From NCBI GenBank assembly GCA_003252075.1, contig QKDO01000081.1, forward strand, positions 1 through 36,799: 36,799 bases of DNA, written 5' to 3'. This DNA is from Nitrospirota bacterium (lineage in GTDB: Bacteria; Nitrospirota; Thermodesulfovibrionia; Thermodesulfovibrionales; UBA6898). The notes below the pieces were generated by a model. It searched no databases, was not told the DNA's origin, and worked only from the letters and a program-made list of their open reading frames with translations. The translations under genes were made by a program, and so were the position numbers. Every line of letters begins with the position of its first letter. Within the stretch, counting starts at the first letter, position 1. Of this stretch, positions 24,191 through 34,251 are shown one piece after another.

Positions 24191-26773
24191 ATGATCACCA
24201 TAACAATAAATGACAGGGAGATTAAGCTTGAGAAACCGGTGTCGGTCTTAGAGGCTGCACGCTCCGCCGGTATCAAGATACCGACACTGTGCTATCACGA
24301 GCAGCTGGAACGGTATGGCGGTTGCAGGCTTTGCCTTGTAGAGGTCGAGAAGATGCCGAGACTCCAGACGGCATGCACGCTGATGGTGGCGGACGGCATG
24401 GTTGTCAGGACAGAGACAGAGCAGATAGCTGACGTCAGGCGTGGTATTCTTGAGTTCCTCCTGATCAATCATCCGCTCGACTGTCCATACTGCGATAAGG
24501 CAGGAGAATGTGATCTCCAGGATCTTGTTGAGAAATACGGTCCCGGGAAGGGAAGGTTCAAGGAAAAGAAGAGGAAAGTTCCCGAGAGCCTTCAGGACCC
24601 GGTGATCGTCAGAAACATGGATCGCTGCATCATGTGTACACGTTGCGTTCGGATGTGCGAAGGGCTCCAGGGCGCTTCGGCTATCGCCGTCATTAACCGG
24701 GGCGGCCACTCCCATATCGAGCCGTTTTCGAGCGGCAGATTTGACTGCGAGTACTGCGGTAACTGCGTCTCAGTCTGCCCTGTCGGAGCGATTATGTCCA
24801 GACTTCACCGGCACAGCTACCGTCCGTGGCAGGTGAAAGAACAGTACGAAACGGTCTGCCCTTACTGCGGAGTCGGCTGTACGGTCGTCACGCAGGTCCG
24901 TGACGACGTGATAAAGCGGGTGATACCGAAGCTTGGCTCCACGGTGAACAATGGCATGCTCTGCTCTCGCGGGCGGTTCGGTTATGAGTTTGTCGGAAGC
25001 AAGGACAGACTCAGCGTGCCGCTTATCAGGAAGAACGGCGCGCTTGCCGAGGCAACCTGGGAAGAGGCCATAACCCTTGTTGCGAAAAAGCTCGGCAATA
25101 TCAAGTCAACTTACGGCAGTGACGCGGTTGCCGGCATGGCATCGCCGCGCTGCACGAATGAGGACAATTATGTGTTACAGAAGTTTCTGCGCGTTGCGGT
25201 TGGCACGAACAATGTCGATACGACTGCTCGGACCGGATTTGCCGGGGCGCAGAGCTTCATTGAAAACATCTTCGGACAGGGTGCTACGGCGAATATCATC
25301 TCCGGCCTTGCCAATTCTGATACGGTCATGGTAATAGGCGGGGACCCTACTACGGTCAACCCCATCCTTGGTCTACAGATCAGGGCATGCGCAAGGAGGG
25401 GCGGACAGGTCATGACCGTCGGCGAGTTTGAGGGACTGAGGATCTTTAGCCCGACAAAGCTCTTGCCCCGGCAGTTTACGGAGACATTCCTCCTCGAGGG
25501 GATCGTGACTGCGCTCAGGGAAAAGAAGGGCCTTTCAGGGGCGAACGCCCCGCTTGAGGGGAAGATAAAAAGCATCAATGTCACTGCCGCAGATGTTGCT
25601 GCAAAGTCCGGCGTATCGGAAAAACAGCTTGCCGCATATGTGGATCTTCTCGCAGCTGCGACGACGTTCAGTATCGTCATCGGCAAGGAGACCGTACAGA
25701 GCATCGGCGGAAGCTATAAGCTTCTCCTGCTTGCGGCAATAACCTATCTTGCAAACGGAAGAGTATATCTTCTCTCGGAGAAGGCGAACGAGCAGGGTGC
25801 GCTCGATATGGGCTGTGCACCGGACATGCTGCCGGGATACCGTCCTGTTGCCTATCCCGAATTCACGAAGAAGTATGGGGCGGTCTGGCATGCAGAGCTG
25901 TCTGAAAAGCCCGGTCTTAATCTCTTCGAGATGATCGAAGCTGCCGAGAAGGGAACGCTCAGGGCCATGTATGTGATGGGAGAAAACCCCGTATGCAACA
26001 TCCCCAATTCCGGCAGGGTGGAAAAGGCCTTCAAGAATCTGGATTTCCTGATTGTTCAGGACATCTTTCTCACGGAAACGGCAAAGCTCGCCGATGTTGT
26101 TCTTCCGGCGCTTGGCTGGGGAGAAAAGGACGGGACCTTTACAAACATGGAACGCAGAATCCAGCGCGTGAAAAAGTCTGTGCAGCGAGAGGGCATGGAA
26201 GACTGGAAGATCGTAGCGGAAATAGCAAAAAACATGGGATACCGCATGGATTACACCAAGGCTGAAGAGGTCTTCCACGAAATTGCAAAGGTATCGCCGC
26301 TTTACCGGGACCTTTCCTACGAGGACATCGAAAAAGGTGAGAACATCTATCCGTATAAGGGAGAGCCTCTCCGGGATGTAAAGGAAGATATTCAGATCGA
26401 CACCTCAGCCGTTTCAGCTGCAGCCGGAAAGCTCTATCTGAAGGTGGAGAGACCGCTCTTCCATTCTGGTACCATGAGCACGCACGCCGCCTCTCTGATG
26501 AACATCTATCCCCATGCCGTGGCACGGATAGGAGCGGGGAGGGCGAAGATGCTCTCTCTCACGGAAGGCGATGTGGTAACCGTCAGGTCAAAAGCCGGGG
26601 CCCTGTCTCTTTTTATTGCTATCGAGAAAGCCGGAGACGACTTGTCTGTCACGATAAGCAATAACTTCGAAAGCAAAGGCGCATTCAGACTTGCTGACTA
26701 CACGCTCGATCAGGTAACCAAGGCTCCCTGCATCGATGCTGTTGAGATATCCATAGAAAAGGTGACTGCATGA
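24191..26773 (+). CDS. nuoG: NADH-quinone oxidoreductase subunit G (75 kDa)
   Basis: The large iron-sulfur subunit of the complex I NADH module. I start it at the ATG at 24191 (MITITINDREIKL), just after the nuoF stop; a GTG at 24170 is in frame but overlaps nuoF. 860 residues: [2Fe-2S] N1b (Cys34, 45, 48, 62), the His-Cys cluster (NHPLDCPYCDKAGEC), N6-type ferredoxin clusters (CIMCTRCVRMC, CEYCGNCVSVC), the additional N7 site (CPYCGVGC ... Cys258) and a molybdopterin-oxidoreductase-like domain. The formate-dehydrogenase catalytic site is replaced (NNVDTTARTGF), as expected for NuoG. It is closely colinear with the 819-residue subunit at 11.1-13.6 kb. Confidence 0.96.
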   Translation: MITITINDREIKLEKPVSVLEAARSAGIKIPTLCYHEQLERYGGCRLCLVEVEKMPRLQTACTLMVADGMVVRTETEQIADVRRGILEFLLINHPLDCPYCDKAGECDLQDLVEKYGPGKGRFKEKKRKVPESLQDPVIVRNMDRCIMCTRCVRMCEGLQGASAIAVINRGGHSHIEPFSSGRFDCEYCGNCVSVCPVGAIMSRLHRHSYRPWQVKEQYETVCPYCGVGCTVVTQVRDDVIKRVIPKLGSTVNNGMLCSRGRFGYEFVGSKDRLSVPLIRKNGALAEATWEEAITLVAKKLGNIKSTYGSDAVAGMASPRCTNEDNYVLQKFLRVAVGTNNVDTTARTGFAGAQSFIENIFGQGATANIISGLANSDTVMVIGGDPTTVNPILGLQIRACARRGGQVMTVGEFEGLRIFSPTKLLPRQFTETFLLEGIVTALREKKGLSGANAPLEGKIKSINVTAADVAAKSGVSEKQLAAYVDLLAAATTFSIVIGKETVQSIGGSYKLLLLAAITYLANGRVYLLSEKANEQGALDMGCAPDMLPGYRPVAYPEFTKKYGAVWHAELSEKPGLNLFEMIEAAEKGTLRAMYVMGENPVCNIPNSGRVEKAFKNLDFLIVQDIFLTETAKLADVVLPALGWGEKDGTFTNMERRIQRVKKSVQREGMEDWKIVAEIAKNMGYRMDYTKAEEVFHEIAKVSPLYRDLSYEDIEKGENIYPYKGEPLRDVKEDIQIDTSAVSAAAGKLYLKVERPLFHSGTMSTHAASLMNIYPHAVARIGAGRAKMLSLTEGDVVTVRSKAGALSLFIAIEKAGDDLSVTISNNFESKGAFRLADYTLDQVTKAPCIDAVEISIEKVTA

Positions 26774-27837
26774 TAAGCTCTGTGACCAGCTTTCTTGCTT
26801 CTTTCGTGGGTGAACCGATGGCGGACATGATCCTGAACATCGTCATCATCCTGATCAAGGTGGCAGTGGTGATAGTCGGGACCCTTTTGCATGTCGCCTA
26901 TGCAACCTATTGGGAACGGAAGGTTATCGGTCATATGCAGCTGAGGTTGGGTCCCCGTGAGGTCGGCCCTTTCGGTCTTCTGCAGCCGTTTGCTGACGGG
27001 GTGAAGCTCTTTTTCAAGGAAGATATCATACCGGCAGATGCGGACAAACCGATATTTTATCTTGCTCCTGTGATTTTTTTTACATCTGCGCTCACATCTC
27101 TTTCCGTACTGCCGTTTTTCGACGGCTTCGCCGTTGCGAACATCAATGTCGGGCTGCTATTTCTCCTGGCCATGTCGTCGCTCGGCGCTTACGGTATTGT
27201 CATGTCAGGATGGTCAGCCGGCTCGAAATACTCCTTCCTTGGCGGCCTCCGGTCGGCCTCCCAGGTAATCAGTTATGAGATTGCGATGGGGTTAAGCCTC
27301 GTGGGCGTCATGATCATGGCCGGTTCGCTGAACCTTACCGAGATCGTAAGGGCGCAATACAACTATCCGACCGGCTTCTATGCTATTCCCCAGATACTTG
27401 GGTTTTTTGTTTTTTTCGTGGCAATGTTTGCGGAGACGAACAGACTGCCCTTTGACCTGCCCGAGGCTGAAAGCGAACTTGTGGCAGGGTATTTTACGGA
27501 GTACAGTGGATTCAGGTTCGCCATGTTCTTTCTCGGAGAGTATACCGGGATGCTCATTATGTCGTCCATCGGTACGGTCTGCTTCCTGGGCGGTTGGACC
27601 CTTCCGAAGTTCGTTATGGAGGCCCTGCCGTTCCTTTCTGAACTCCCGAACTTTGTCTGGATCGTTGTGTTTTTGGCGAAGGTGTATGTCTTCATGTTCC
27701 TTTTTTACTGGGTAAGAGCAACGCTGCCGAGGTACCGCTATGACCAGCTCATGAATATCGGTTGGAAACTGCTCATCCCGCTTGCCCTTGTAAACGTTGT
27801 GTTTTCCGGGACACTGAAAATCATGGGATGGTTCTAA
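26770..27837 (+). CDS. nuoH: NADH-quinone oxidoreductase subunit H
   Basis: A membrane subunit completing the quinone-access channel of complex I. 355 residues, about eight transmembrane segments, with the signatures TYWERKVIGHMQLRLGP (ERKV), FADGVKLFFKEDIIP and AETNRLPFDLPEAESELV. The ATG overlaps the nuoG stop (ATGA). Confidence 0.97.
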   Translation: MISSVTSFLASFVGEPMADMILNIVIILIKVAVVIVGTLLHVAYATYWERKVIGHMQLRLGPREVGPFGLLQPFADGVKLFFKEDIIPADADKPIFYLAPVIFFTSALTSLSVLPFFDGFAVANINVGLLFLLAMSSLGAYGIVMSGWSAGSKYSFLGGLRSASQVISYEIAMGLSLVGVMIMAGSLNLTEIVRAQYNYPTGFYAIPQILGFFVFFVAMFAETNRLPFDLPEAESELVAGYFTEYSGFRFAMFFLGEYTGMLIMSSIGTVCFLGGWTLPKFVMEALPFLSELPNFVWIVVFLAKVYVFMFLFYWVRATLPRYRYDQLMNIGWKLLIPLALVNVVFSGTLKIMGWF

Positions 27838-28391
27838 TGAAGAATCCATTGATCAAGACAGTTTTTTTCACCGAGATCCTCAAGGGTATGGCTCTTACCT
27901 TCAGGACGCTTTTCAAGTCTCCGGTGACCCGCAGGTACCCGCTGGTTAAAGTGCCGGCACTGCCCGGTTTCCGCGGGCTGCACGCACTTGCCAAGGATAA
28001 TACCGGAAGGATGAAATGCGTAGGGTGCGGCCTCTGCGGAGCTTACTGCCCGTCACAGTGCATCCATATCTATACAACAGAGGGCGAAGACCACAACAAG
28101 GCAGTCGAGCGGTATGAAGTGGATGTCCTCAGGTGCATCTTCTGTGGTTTCTGTGTTGAAGCATGTCCCTTCGGCGCTATCACCCTGAGCGAGCATTATG
28201 AATACGCGAACTATACGAGGGACGATTTCTATATGACCAAGGAGAAACTCCTTGCTAACTGGGACAAGTTCTTTGAGGGCGAAAAGGGAAAGCGGTATTT
28301 CAAGGAATTCTGGAGGCCCATGTCTGATGACTTCACGGGAAACCCTGAGCAGGCGATGTTCAGCAAGATAAAGAGGAAGGAAAGAACATAG
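27837..28391 (+). CDS. nuoI: NADH-quinone oxidoreductase subunit I (23 kDa ferredoxin)
   Basis: The subunit carrying clusters N6a and N6b between NuoG and NuoB. The start is the ATG sharing its A with the nuoH stop (TAATG), giving MKNPLIKTVFFTEIL and 184 residues; the frame extends further upstream only inside nuoH. Two complete [4Fe-4S] motifs are present: CVGCGLCGAYC and CIFCGFCVEAC, the second followed by PFGAI. Confidence 0.96.
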   Translation: MKNPLIKTVFFTEILKGMALTFRTLFKSPVTRRYPLVKVPALPGFRGLHALAKDNTGRMKCVGCGLCGAYCPSQCIHIYTTEGEDHNKAVERYEVDVLRCIFCGFCVEACPFGAITLSEHYEYANYTRDDFYMTKEKLLANWDKFFEGEKGKRYFKEFWRPMSDDFTGNPEQAMFSKIKRKERT

Positions 28392-28393
28392 GA

Positions 28394-28906
28394 ATGCTTC
28401 AACAACTCTTCTTCGGCTATTATGCATTTATGATCATAATCCTGTCGCTGCTCGTGGTCACGAGGGGAAACCCCGTGCACAGCGTGATGTGGATGCTGCT
28501 GCTCTTTTTCCATATTGCGGGACTGTACCTTTTCCTGAACGCCGAGTTTATTGCTGCAATCCAGGTTATCGTCTATGCCGGCGCGATTTTGGTTCTGTTT
28601 CTCTTCGTTGTCCTGCTGCTGAACCTGAGGGAGGAACTTTCTCTCCGGCAGATTGCCGGTTCATGGCCTGCTGCGTTTTTCATTGTTGCTGCCCTTTTCA
28701 TTACCGTAACGGCCGCGCTCGGTGCCTATGTCCAGGGGCCGGTCGGCTCCTATTCGATCGAGGCCATCAGAAGCGAGACCCATACGAAAGCACTGGGCAG
28801 GCTGCTGTATACGGAATACCTGTTCCCCTTTGAAATAGCATCCCTGATCCTGCTTGTGGCCGTCGTCGGTGCGGTGGTCCTCGCAAAAAGAAAACTGAGG
28901 AGTTGA
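28394..28906 (+). CDS. nuoJ: NADH-quinone oxidoreductase subunit J
   Basis: A membrane subunit of complex I with five transmembrane helices. 170 residues, with the conserved third helix [22 protein letters not shown]. It begins two bases after the nuoI stop and shares its stop region with the start of nuoK. Confidence 0.96.
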   Translation: MLQQLFFGYYAFMIIILSLLVVTRGNPVHSVMWMLLLFFHIAGLYLFLNAEFIAAIQVIVYAGAILVLFLFVVLLLNLREELSLRQIAGSWPAAFFIVAALFITVTAALGAYVQGPVGSYSIEAIRSETHTKALGRLLYTEYLFPFEIASLILLVAVVGAVVLAKRKLRS

Positions 28907-28908
28907 TG

Positions 28909-29211
28909 ATGGTCCCGTTACACTGGTATCTTACCCTGAGCGCAGCGGTCTTCATGATCGGCATGTTCGGTTTTCTGACGCGGAGAAACATCATCATCAT
29001 GTTCATGTCCGTTGAGCTCATGCTGAATGCGGTGAATATCAGCCTCGTCTCCTTCAGCCATTATCTGCAGGACATGCGGGGCCATATCCTCGTCTTTTTT
29101 GTCATCACGGTAGCAGCGGCTGAAGCAGCGATAGGCCTTGCCATCATCATTTCCCTCTTCAGGAACAAGCAGACGGCACATGTCGACGAAATGAACGAGA
29201 TGAAGGGATAG
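28909..29211 (+). CDS. nuoK: NADH-quinone oxidoreductase subunit K
   Basis: A small membrane subunit with three helices and membrane-buried acidic residues in the proton path. I choose the second of two tandem ATGs (28909, [10 protein letters not shown]), since GAGGAG lies 6 nt before it, giving 100 residues, the usual length. The conserved buried Glu is in [11 protein letters not shown] and a second acidic residue in the helix [11 protein letters not shown]. Confidence 0.95.
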   Translation: MVPLHWYLTLSAAVFMIGMFGFLTRRNIIIMFMSVELMLNAVNISLVSFSHYLQDMRGHILVFFVITVAAAEAAIGLAIIISLFRNKQTAHVDEMNEMKG

Positions 29212-29214
29212 ACC

Positions 29215-31146
29215 ATGAACAGCTACGCATTGATACCGTTCCTGCCGCTTGCCGCATTTGTCATCAATATCCTTTTCGGCAGGAAATACCTGAAAGAAAA
29301 TGCTCACTGGGTTTCTATCCTTGCGGTCGCTGGTTCCTGGGTGCTTGCAGTCATGGCGCTTGTTGATGTCCTGGGGGGCAATACGATCAACTTTGACCTT
29401 TACACCTGGATGCTCTCCGGAGGGTTCAAGGTCTCCGTCGGTTTCCTGATTGATCAGCTCACCGTTGTCATGCTCATTGTGGTCACGACCTGCAGTACAC
29501 TTATCCACATATATTCGGTGGGTTACATGCATGGCGACTCCGGCTACTACCGGTTCTTCGCATACCTCAGCCTCTTCACGTTCTCGATGCTTATGCTCGT
29601 AATGGCAAACAATTTTCTTCAGCTGTATTTCGGGTGGGAGGGGGTGGGTCTCTGTTCCTATTTCCTTATCGGCTATTATTTTAACAAGAAGTCAGCATCG
29701 GATGCAGGCAAGAAGGCATTCATCGTCAACCGCTTCGGCGATTTCGGCTTTGGCCTGGGCATCTTTGTGGTATTCCTTACCTTTGGGACGGTGTATTACG
29801 AGCCGGTATTCAGCCAGGCAGGAGGCCTTGCAGAAGCAACCTTCAACTTCCTCGGTTATGACGTGCATCTGATGACGCTGATCGCGCTGCTGCTTTTCTG
29901 CGGCTCTGTCGGAAAATCCGCCCAGATACCGCTGCATGTATGGCTGCCTGATGCCATGGAGGGACCGACACCGGTCAGCGCCCTTATCCATGCAGCGACC
30001 ATGGTGACCGCCGGCGTCTTCCTGGTTGCCCGTTGCAGTCCCATATTCAGTCTTTCCGAAACTGCACTTATGGTCGTCGCTCTGACGGGAGCGATTACGT
30101 CGCTCTTTGCTGCAACGATCGGTCTTGTACAGAACGACCTGAAGAGAATCATCGCCTACTCTACGGTAAGCCAGCTTGGCTATATGTTCCTTGCATGCGG
30201 CGTAGGGGCCTACACGGCAGGTATCTTCCACCTCTATACCCATGCTTTTTTCAAGGCCCTCCTCTTTCTCTGTGCGGGGAGCGTCATGCATGCCATGGGT
30301 GGAGAGCTTGATATCCAGAAGATGGGCAATCTGAAGAAGTACATGCCGGTGACATACATGACCATGCTTATTGCATCGTTCAGTATTTCCGGTATCCCTG
30401 GTCTGGCCGGATTTTTCAGCAAGGACGAGATTCTCTGGATGGCTTATGCGGGAGAGAGTCCGGTCGGAAAGTTCGTATGGGCAATCGGTACCCTGGTCGC
30501 GTTCCTTACGGCATTTTATTCCTTCCGGCTCATCTTTCTCACCTTCCACGGAAAGTTCCGCGGAACACATGACCAGGAGCACCACCTGCATGAATCGCCC
30601 AAGTCCATGACCATTCCGCTTATGCTGCTCTGCGTGGGTGCCGTGGCAGCCGGATGGGTCGGCATACCGGCGCTCATCGGCGAAAAAATCGGGGTGCACA
30701 ACTATATTGCTGAGTTCATGAAGCCGGTCCTCGGCCATCCCGAGGGGCACGGGACGCACGCTGAGGAGATGGTGGTGATGCTTATCTCCATCGCGGTCGG
30801 CCTTGCCGGCATCGGCCTTGCCTACTTCATGTATATCCTGCGTCCTGAGTTGCCCGCCCGCTTGGCGCAGCAGCTCAGTGCAGTGTATCGGGTCCTCTTC
30901 AACAAGTACTACGTTGATGAGCTCTACAGCTTTATCATTGTGAGACCGGCTATCTGGATTGCTAAAAACGTACTTATCGGCATAACGGATGCCCGCATTA
31001 TCGAAGCGGTCGTTAACGGTGTGCCGAGCGCTATTGCAGCGTTCAGCTCCGGGCTCCGAAAAATCCAGACAGGGCTAATGCAGCATTATGCTACCATTAT
31101 GGCGACCGGCATCCTGATAATCGTCGCCATAATGCTCCTGAGGTAG
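29215..31146 (+). CDS. nuoL: NADH-quinone oxidoreductase subunit L (antiporter-like)
   Basis: The distal proton-pumping subunit of complex I, related to Mrp antiporters. 643 residues with about 16 membrane segments. Conserved elements are FGWEGVGLCSYFLIGYY, HVWLPDAMEGPTPVSALIHAATMV and the broken-helix lysine region NDLKRIIAYSTVSQLGYMF. The C-terminal part (YYVDELYSFIIVRP onward) corresponds to the long lateral helix and its anchor. AAGGGA precedes the ATG. Confidence 0.97.
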   Translation: MNSYALIPFLPLAAFVINILFGRKYLKENAHWVSILAVAGSWVLAVMALVDVLGGNTINFDLYTWMLSGGFKVSVGFLIDQLTVVMLIVVTTCSTLIHIYSVGYMHGDSGYYRFFAYLSLFTFSMLMLVMANNFLQLYFGWEGVGLCSYFLIGYYFNKKSASDAGKKAFIVNRFGDFGFGLGIFVVFLTFGTVYYEPVFSQAGGLAEATFNFLGYDVHLMTLIALLLFCGSVGKSAQIPLHVWLPDAMEGPTPVSALIHAATMVTAGVFLVARCSPIFSLSETALMVVALTGAITSLFAATIGLVQNDLKRIIAYSTVSQLGYMFLACGVGAYTAGIFHLYTHAFFKALLFLCAGSVMHAMGGELDIQKMGNLKKYMPVTYMTMLIASFSISGIPGLAGFFSKDEILWMAYAGESPVGKFVWAIGTLVAFLTAFYSFRLIFLTFHGKFRGTHDQEHHLHESPKSMTIPLMLLCVGAVAAGWVGIPALIGEKIGVHNYIAEFMKPVLGHPEGHGTHAEEMVVMLISIAVGLAGIGLAYFMYILRPELPARLAQQLSAVYRVLFNKYYVDELYSFIIVRPAIWIAKNVLIGITDARIIEAVVNGVPSAIAAFSSGLRKIQTGLMQHYATIMATGILIIVAIMLLR

Positions 31147-32685
31147 ATGATGGTACAGACCATGAACAATACTATGGGATTCCCGATACTGAGCATGCTC
31201 ATTTTCCTGCCCGCGGTGGGGGCGGCCATTATCCTCCTCCTGAACCGGGCGAACGAAAAAGCCATTAAGATGGTGAGTCTGCTTGTCGGCATCGCGACAT
31301 TCCTTCTCTCGCTGCTGCTTTTTACGAACTTCGACAAGTCAACGCATCTCATGCAGTTCGTCGAGCAACACGAATGGATACCGTCGCTGAATATAACGTA
31401 CTATCTCGGACTTGACGGCATCAGCGTGCTCTTCGTTCTTCTTTCAACGCTGGTCACGATTCTCTGTGTGCTCATCTCCTGGGAATCGATAAAGACGAAG
31501 ACAAAAGAGTTCTTCATCTCCCTCTTGGTCATGGAGGGGGCCATGATCGGAGTCTTTTGCTCTCTCGACTTCATGCTTTTCTACATCTTCTGGGAGGCAA
31601 TGCTCATTCCCATGTACCTGCTCATCGGTGTATGGGGAGGGCCCAACAGGGTCTACGCTGCCGTGAAGTTCTTTCTCTACACGCTGGTCGGAAGCGTGCT
31701 GATGCTTGTCGGCATTATCGTTTTATACTTTTATGCGGGAAGGACATTCAACATCCTCGAGCTCATGACCAAGGCATACCCGTTTAAGATGCAGCTCGTT
31801 CTTTTCTGGGCGTTCTTTGCCGCCTTCGCGGTAAAGGTACCCATGTTCCCGGTGCATACATGGCTGCCTGATGCCCATACGGAAGCTCCCACTGCAGGAA
31901 GCGTCATCCTTGCTGCCGTGCTGATCAAGATGGGGGCGTACGGTTTCCTCAGGTTCTCGATGCCGCTCCTTCCGGATGCATCCCGTGCAATGACGCCGAT
32001 CATGCTCACCCTGTCGGTCATCGCGATCATCTATGGGGGGATCATCTGCCTTGCACAGACGGACCTGAAGAGGCTTATCGCATACAGTTCGGTCAGCCAT
32101 ATGGGATTTGTAACCCTCGGCATTTTTGCCCTGAACACCCAGGGCTTAGAGGGCGGTATTCTGCAGATGCTGAACCACGGGATTGTCACCGGCGCGCTCT
32201 TCCTGAGCGTCGGCATCATCTACGACAGGACCCATACAAGGGTAATCGCAGACTACGGAGGCGTCGCGTCAGTCATGCCCATTTACGCTTCGCTTTTCAT
32301 TGTCTTTACCTTAGCGTCCATAGGGCTGCCTGCAACGAACGGGTTCATCGGGGAGTTCCTCATCCTCCTGGGAGGTTTTACTGCAAACCAGTGGGCCGGG
32401 GTGCTCGCAGCCTCGGGTATCATCATCGGCGCAGGCTATATGCTCTGGCTCTATCAGCGGGTATTTTTCATGGAGACGAACCCGAAGGTTGCAGGACTTC
32501 AGGACGTGAATATGCGGGAGTTGATCACGCTCCTGCCGTTGGTCATACTGATATTCTGGATTGGTATCTACCCGAACACCTTCCTGAGCTTCATGCATCC
32601 CTCCGTCCTGCACCTTCTTGAGAGAGTAAACGGCGGAGGCGCACCGGCAGTGGCCGCAAATGTCATGACGCAGATTCTGAAATGA
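31147..32685 (+). CDS. nuoM: NADH-quinone oxidoreductase subunit M (antiporter-like)
   Basis: A proton-pumping membrane subunit of complex I. 512 residues, about 14 helices, with the conserved Glu in FYIFWEAMLIPMYLLIG, the HTWLPDAHTEAPTAGSV loop and TDLKRLIAYSSVSHMGF. The ATG at 31147 directly follows the nuoL stop; the adjacent ATG at 31150 is better spaced from TGAGG and may be the true start. Confidence 0.97.
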   Translation: MMVQTMNNTMGFPILSMLIFLPAVGAAIILLLNRANEKAIKMVSLLVGIATFLLSLLLFTNFDKSTHLMQFVEQHEWIPSLNITYYLGLDGISVLFVLLSTLVTILCVLISWESIKTKTKEFFISLLVMEGAMIGVFCSLDFMLFYIFWEAMLIPMYLLIGVWGGPNRVYAAVKFFLYTLVGSVLMLVGIIVLYFYAGRTFNILELMTKAYPFKMQLVLFWAFFAAFAVKVPMFPVHTWLPDAHTEAPTAGSVILAAVLIKMGAYGFLRFSMPLLPDASRAMTPIMLTLSVIAIIYGGIICLAQTDLKRLIAYSSVSHMGFVTLGIFALNTQGLEGGILQMLNHGIVTGALFLSVGIIYDRTHTRVIADYGGVASVMPIYASLFIVFTLASIGLPATNGFIGEFLILLGGFTANQWAGVLAASGIIIGAGYMLWLYQRVFFMETNPKVAGLQDVNMRELITLLPLVILIFWIGIYPNTFLSFMHPSVLHLLERVNGGGAPAVAANVMTQILK

Positions 32686-32701
32686 GACCGGAGGACTATT
32701 A

Positions 32702-34129
32702 ATGCCCATAGCGATGCCGAACCTTATACCTGTGATGCCTGAGCTTGTGATGACGGGTGTTGCCATCATCCTGCTCATGGCAGAGCTGGTTATCAAGAGG
32801 AAGGAGACGCTCGGTTTCCTTTCTCTTATATCTGTTGGTCTGATATCCTATCTCCTCCTCGGTTCCGCAGGTACGACCTTTGGCGGCATGTTTGTGTCTG
32901 ATGGGTACAGCACATTCTTCAAGCTTATCTTCATGGCGAATCTTGTTCTCACGGTCCTGATTTCTCCCAAGTATCTTCAGACCATGAGGATCAATTTCGG
33001 GGAGTATTACGCTCTTACCCTTTTTGCCACACTGGGCATGATGCTCATGGCGTCAGCGGCGGATATCATTGTGCTGTATCTCGGCCTCGAGCTTATGGCA
33101 CTCAGCACCTATGTCCTTGCGGGGTTCATTCGCTATGATATGAAGTCGAACGAAGCAGCCATAAAATACCTGCTGCTTGGCGCGTTCGCATCGGCGATAC
33201 TCCTTTATGGCACGTCTCTGATCTATGGTCTCACCGGTACGACAAACCTGAGGGATATCGCCGTCTATATTACACATAATGGACTTGCAAAGAACCCGCT
33301 GCTGATGGTGTCCATGATCTTTTTTGCTGTTGCCTTCTCCTTCAAGATCGCTGCGGTGCCGTTCCATATGTGGGCTCCCGATGCCTATGAAGGCGCACCA
33401 ACACCGATTACTGCCTTCATGTCTGTTGGCCCTAAAGCAGCAGGATTTGCTGTGCTCGGCAGGGTCTTTCTTGTTGCGTTTGGTTCCGTGAAGACAGACT
33501 GGTCTGTTATCTTGATTCCGATAGCCGTGCTTACCATGGCAATTGGCAATATTCTGGCGCTTTCGCAGACAAATATCAAAAGGATGCTCGCCTACTCTTC
33601 TATTGCCCATGCAGGATATATGCTGCTCGGCATCATCGCCGGAACTCCCGCCGGAATTTCGAGCGTGCTGAATTATATGTTCATCTACGCATTCATGAAT
33701 ATCGGCGCTTTTGCGATCGTAATCATGCTCAGGACAGAAGGATTTGCCGGAGAAGATATCAGTGACTACGAAGGGCTTGGAAAAACCCACCCCACAGCTG
33801 CTGCGCTTATGCTGGTCTTCATGTTCTCGCTTACTGGCATACCGCCCATGGCAGGATTCATGGGCAAGTTCTACCTCTTCATGTCCGCTATCAATGCGGG
33901 ATATACCTGGATTGTGATCGTCGCGGTGCTTTTCAGTGCCATATCTGCATACTTCTATCTTAGGATCGTGATGCTCATGTATATGAAGGAACCGAAAGAG
34001 GTTATACAGTTGAATACCTCTCCGGGGATTGGTCTTGCACTTGCCGTTACCGTGTCTGCGGTTATCCTTATCGGCATTCTTCCTGCCAAAGTCCTTGCAT
34101 TGGCGCAACAGGCAGTAACTTCGTTCTGA
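32702..34129 (+). CDS. nuoN: NADH-quinone oxidoreductase subunit N (antiporter-like)
   Basis: The third antiporter-like subunit of complex I and last gene of the operon. 475 residues, about 14 helices, with YLGLELMALSTYVLAGF, the loop HMWAPDAYEGAPTPITAFM, and TNIKRMLAYSSIAHAGYML. GGAGG lies 7 nt before the ATG. With it the operon holds all fourteen subunits A-N in the standard order. Confidence 0.97.
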   Translation: MPIAMPNLIPVMPELVMTGVAIILLMAELVIKRKETLGFLSLISVGLISYLLLGSAGTTFGGMFVSDGYSTFFKLIFMANLVLTVLISPKYLQTMRINFGEYYALTLFATLGMMLMASAADIIVLYLGLELMALSTYVLAGFIRYDMKSNEAAIKYLLLGAFASAILLYGTSLIYGLTGTTNLRDIAVYITHNGLAKNPLLMVSMIFFAVAFSFKIAAVPFHMWAPDAYEGAPTPITAFMSVGPKAAGFAVLGRVFLVAFGSVKTDWSVILIPIAVLTMAIGNILALSQTNIKRMLAYSSIAHAGYMLLGIIAGTPAGISSVLNYMFIYAFMNIGAFAIVIMLRTEGFAGEDISDYEGLGKTHPTAAALMLVFMFSLTGIPPMAGFMGKFYLFMSAINAGYTWIVIVAVLFSAISAYFYLRIVMLMYMKEPKEVIQLNTSPGIGLALAVTVSAVILIGILPAKVLALAQQAVTSF

Positions 34130-34137
34130 AACTATCT

Positions 34138-34152
34138 TCTCCTGATAGGAGA
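34138..34152 (+). terminator. small hairpin after nuoN
   Basis: TCTCCT-GAT-AGGAGA eight bases after the nuoN stop forms a 6-bp stem with a 3-nt loop. No T run follows, so a terminator role is uncertain. Confidence 0.3.
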
Positions 34153-34251
34153 GACACGAAATCTTCAATGGGCCTGAAGAGGAGAGAATGTGTCGACTAT
34201 TATGCCAGCTAACCTCCCTGCTTGATACATCTGTGATTCTATTTTGCCTTT

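Noticed and set aside
33053-34168. Long open frame on the minus strand opposite nuoN (371 codons)
   Set aside because: It is antisense to a well-supported nuoN, has a His/Arg/Glu-rich composition typical of a reversed membrane-protein gene, and has no recognisable domain. The same holds for the 355-codon frame opposite nuoL (29692-30759).
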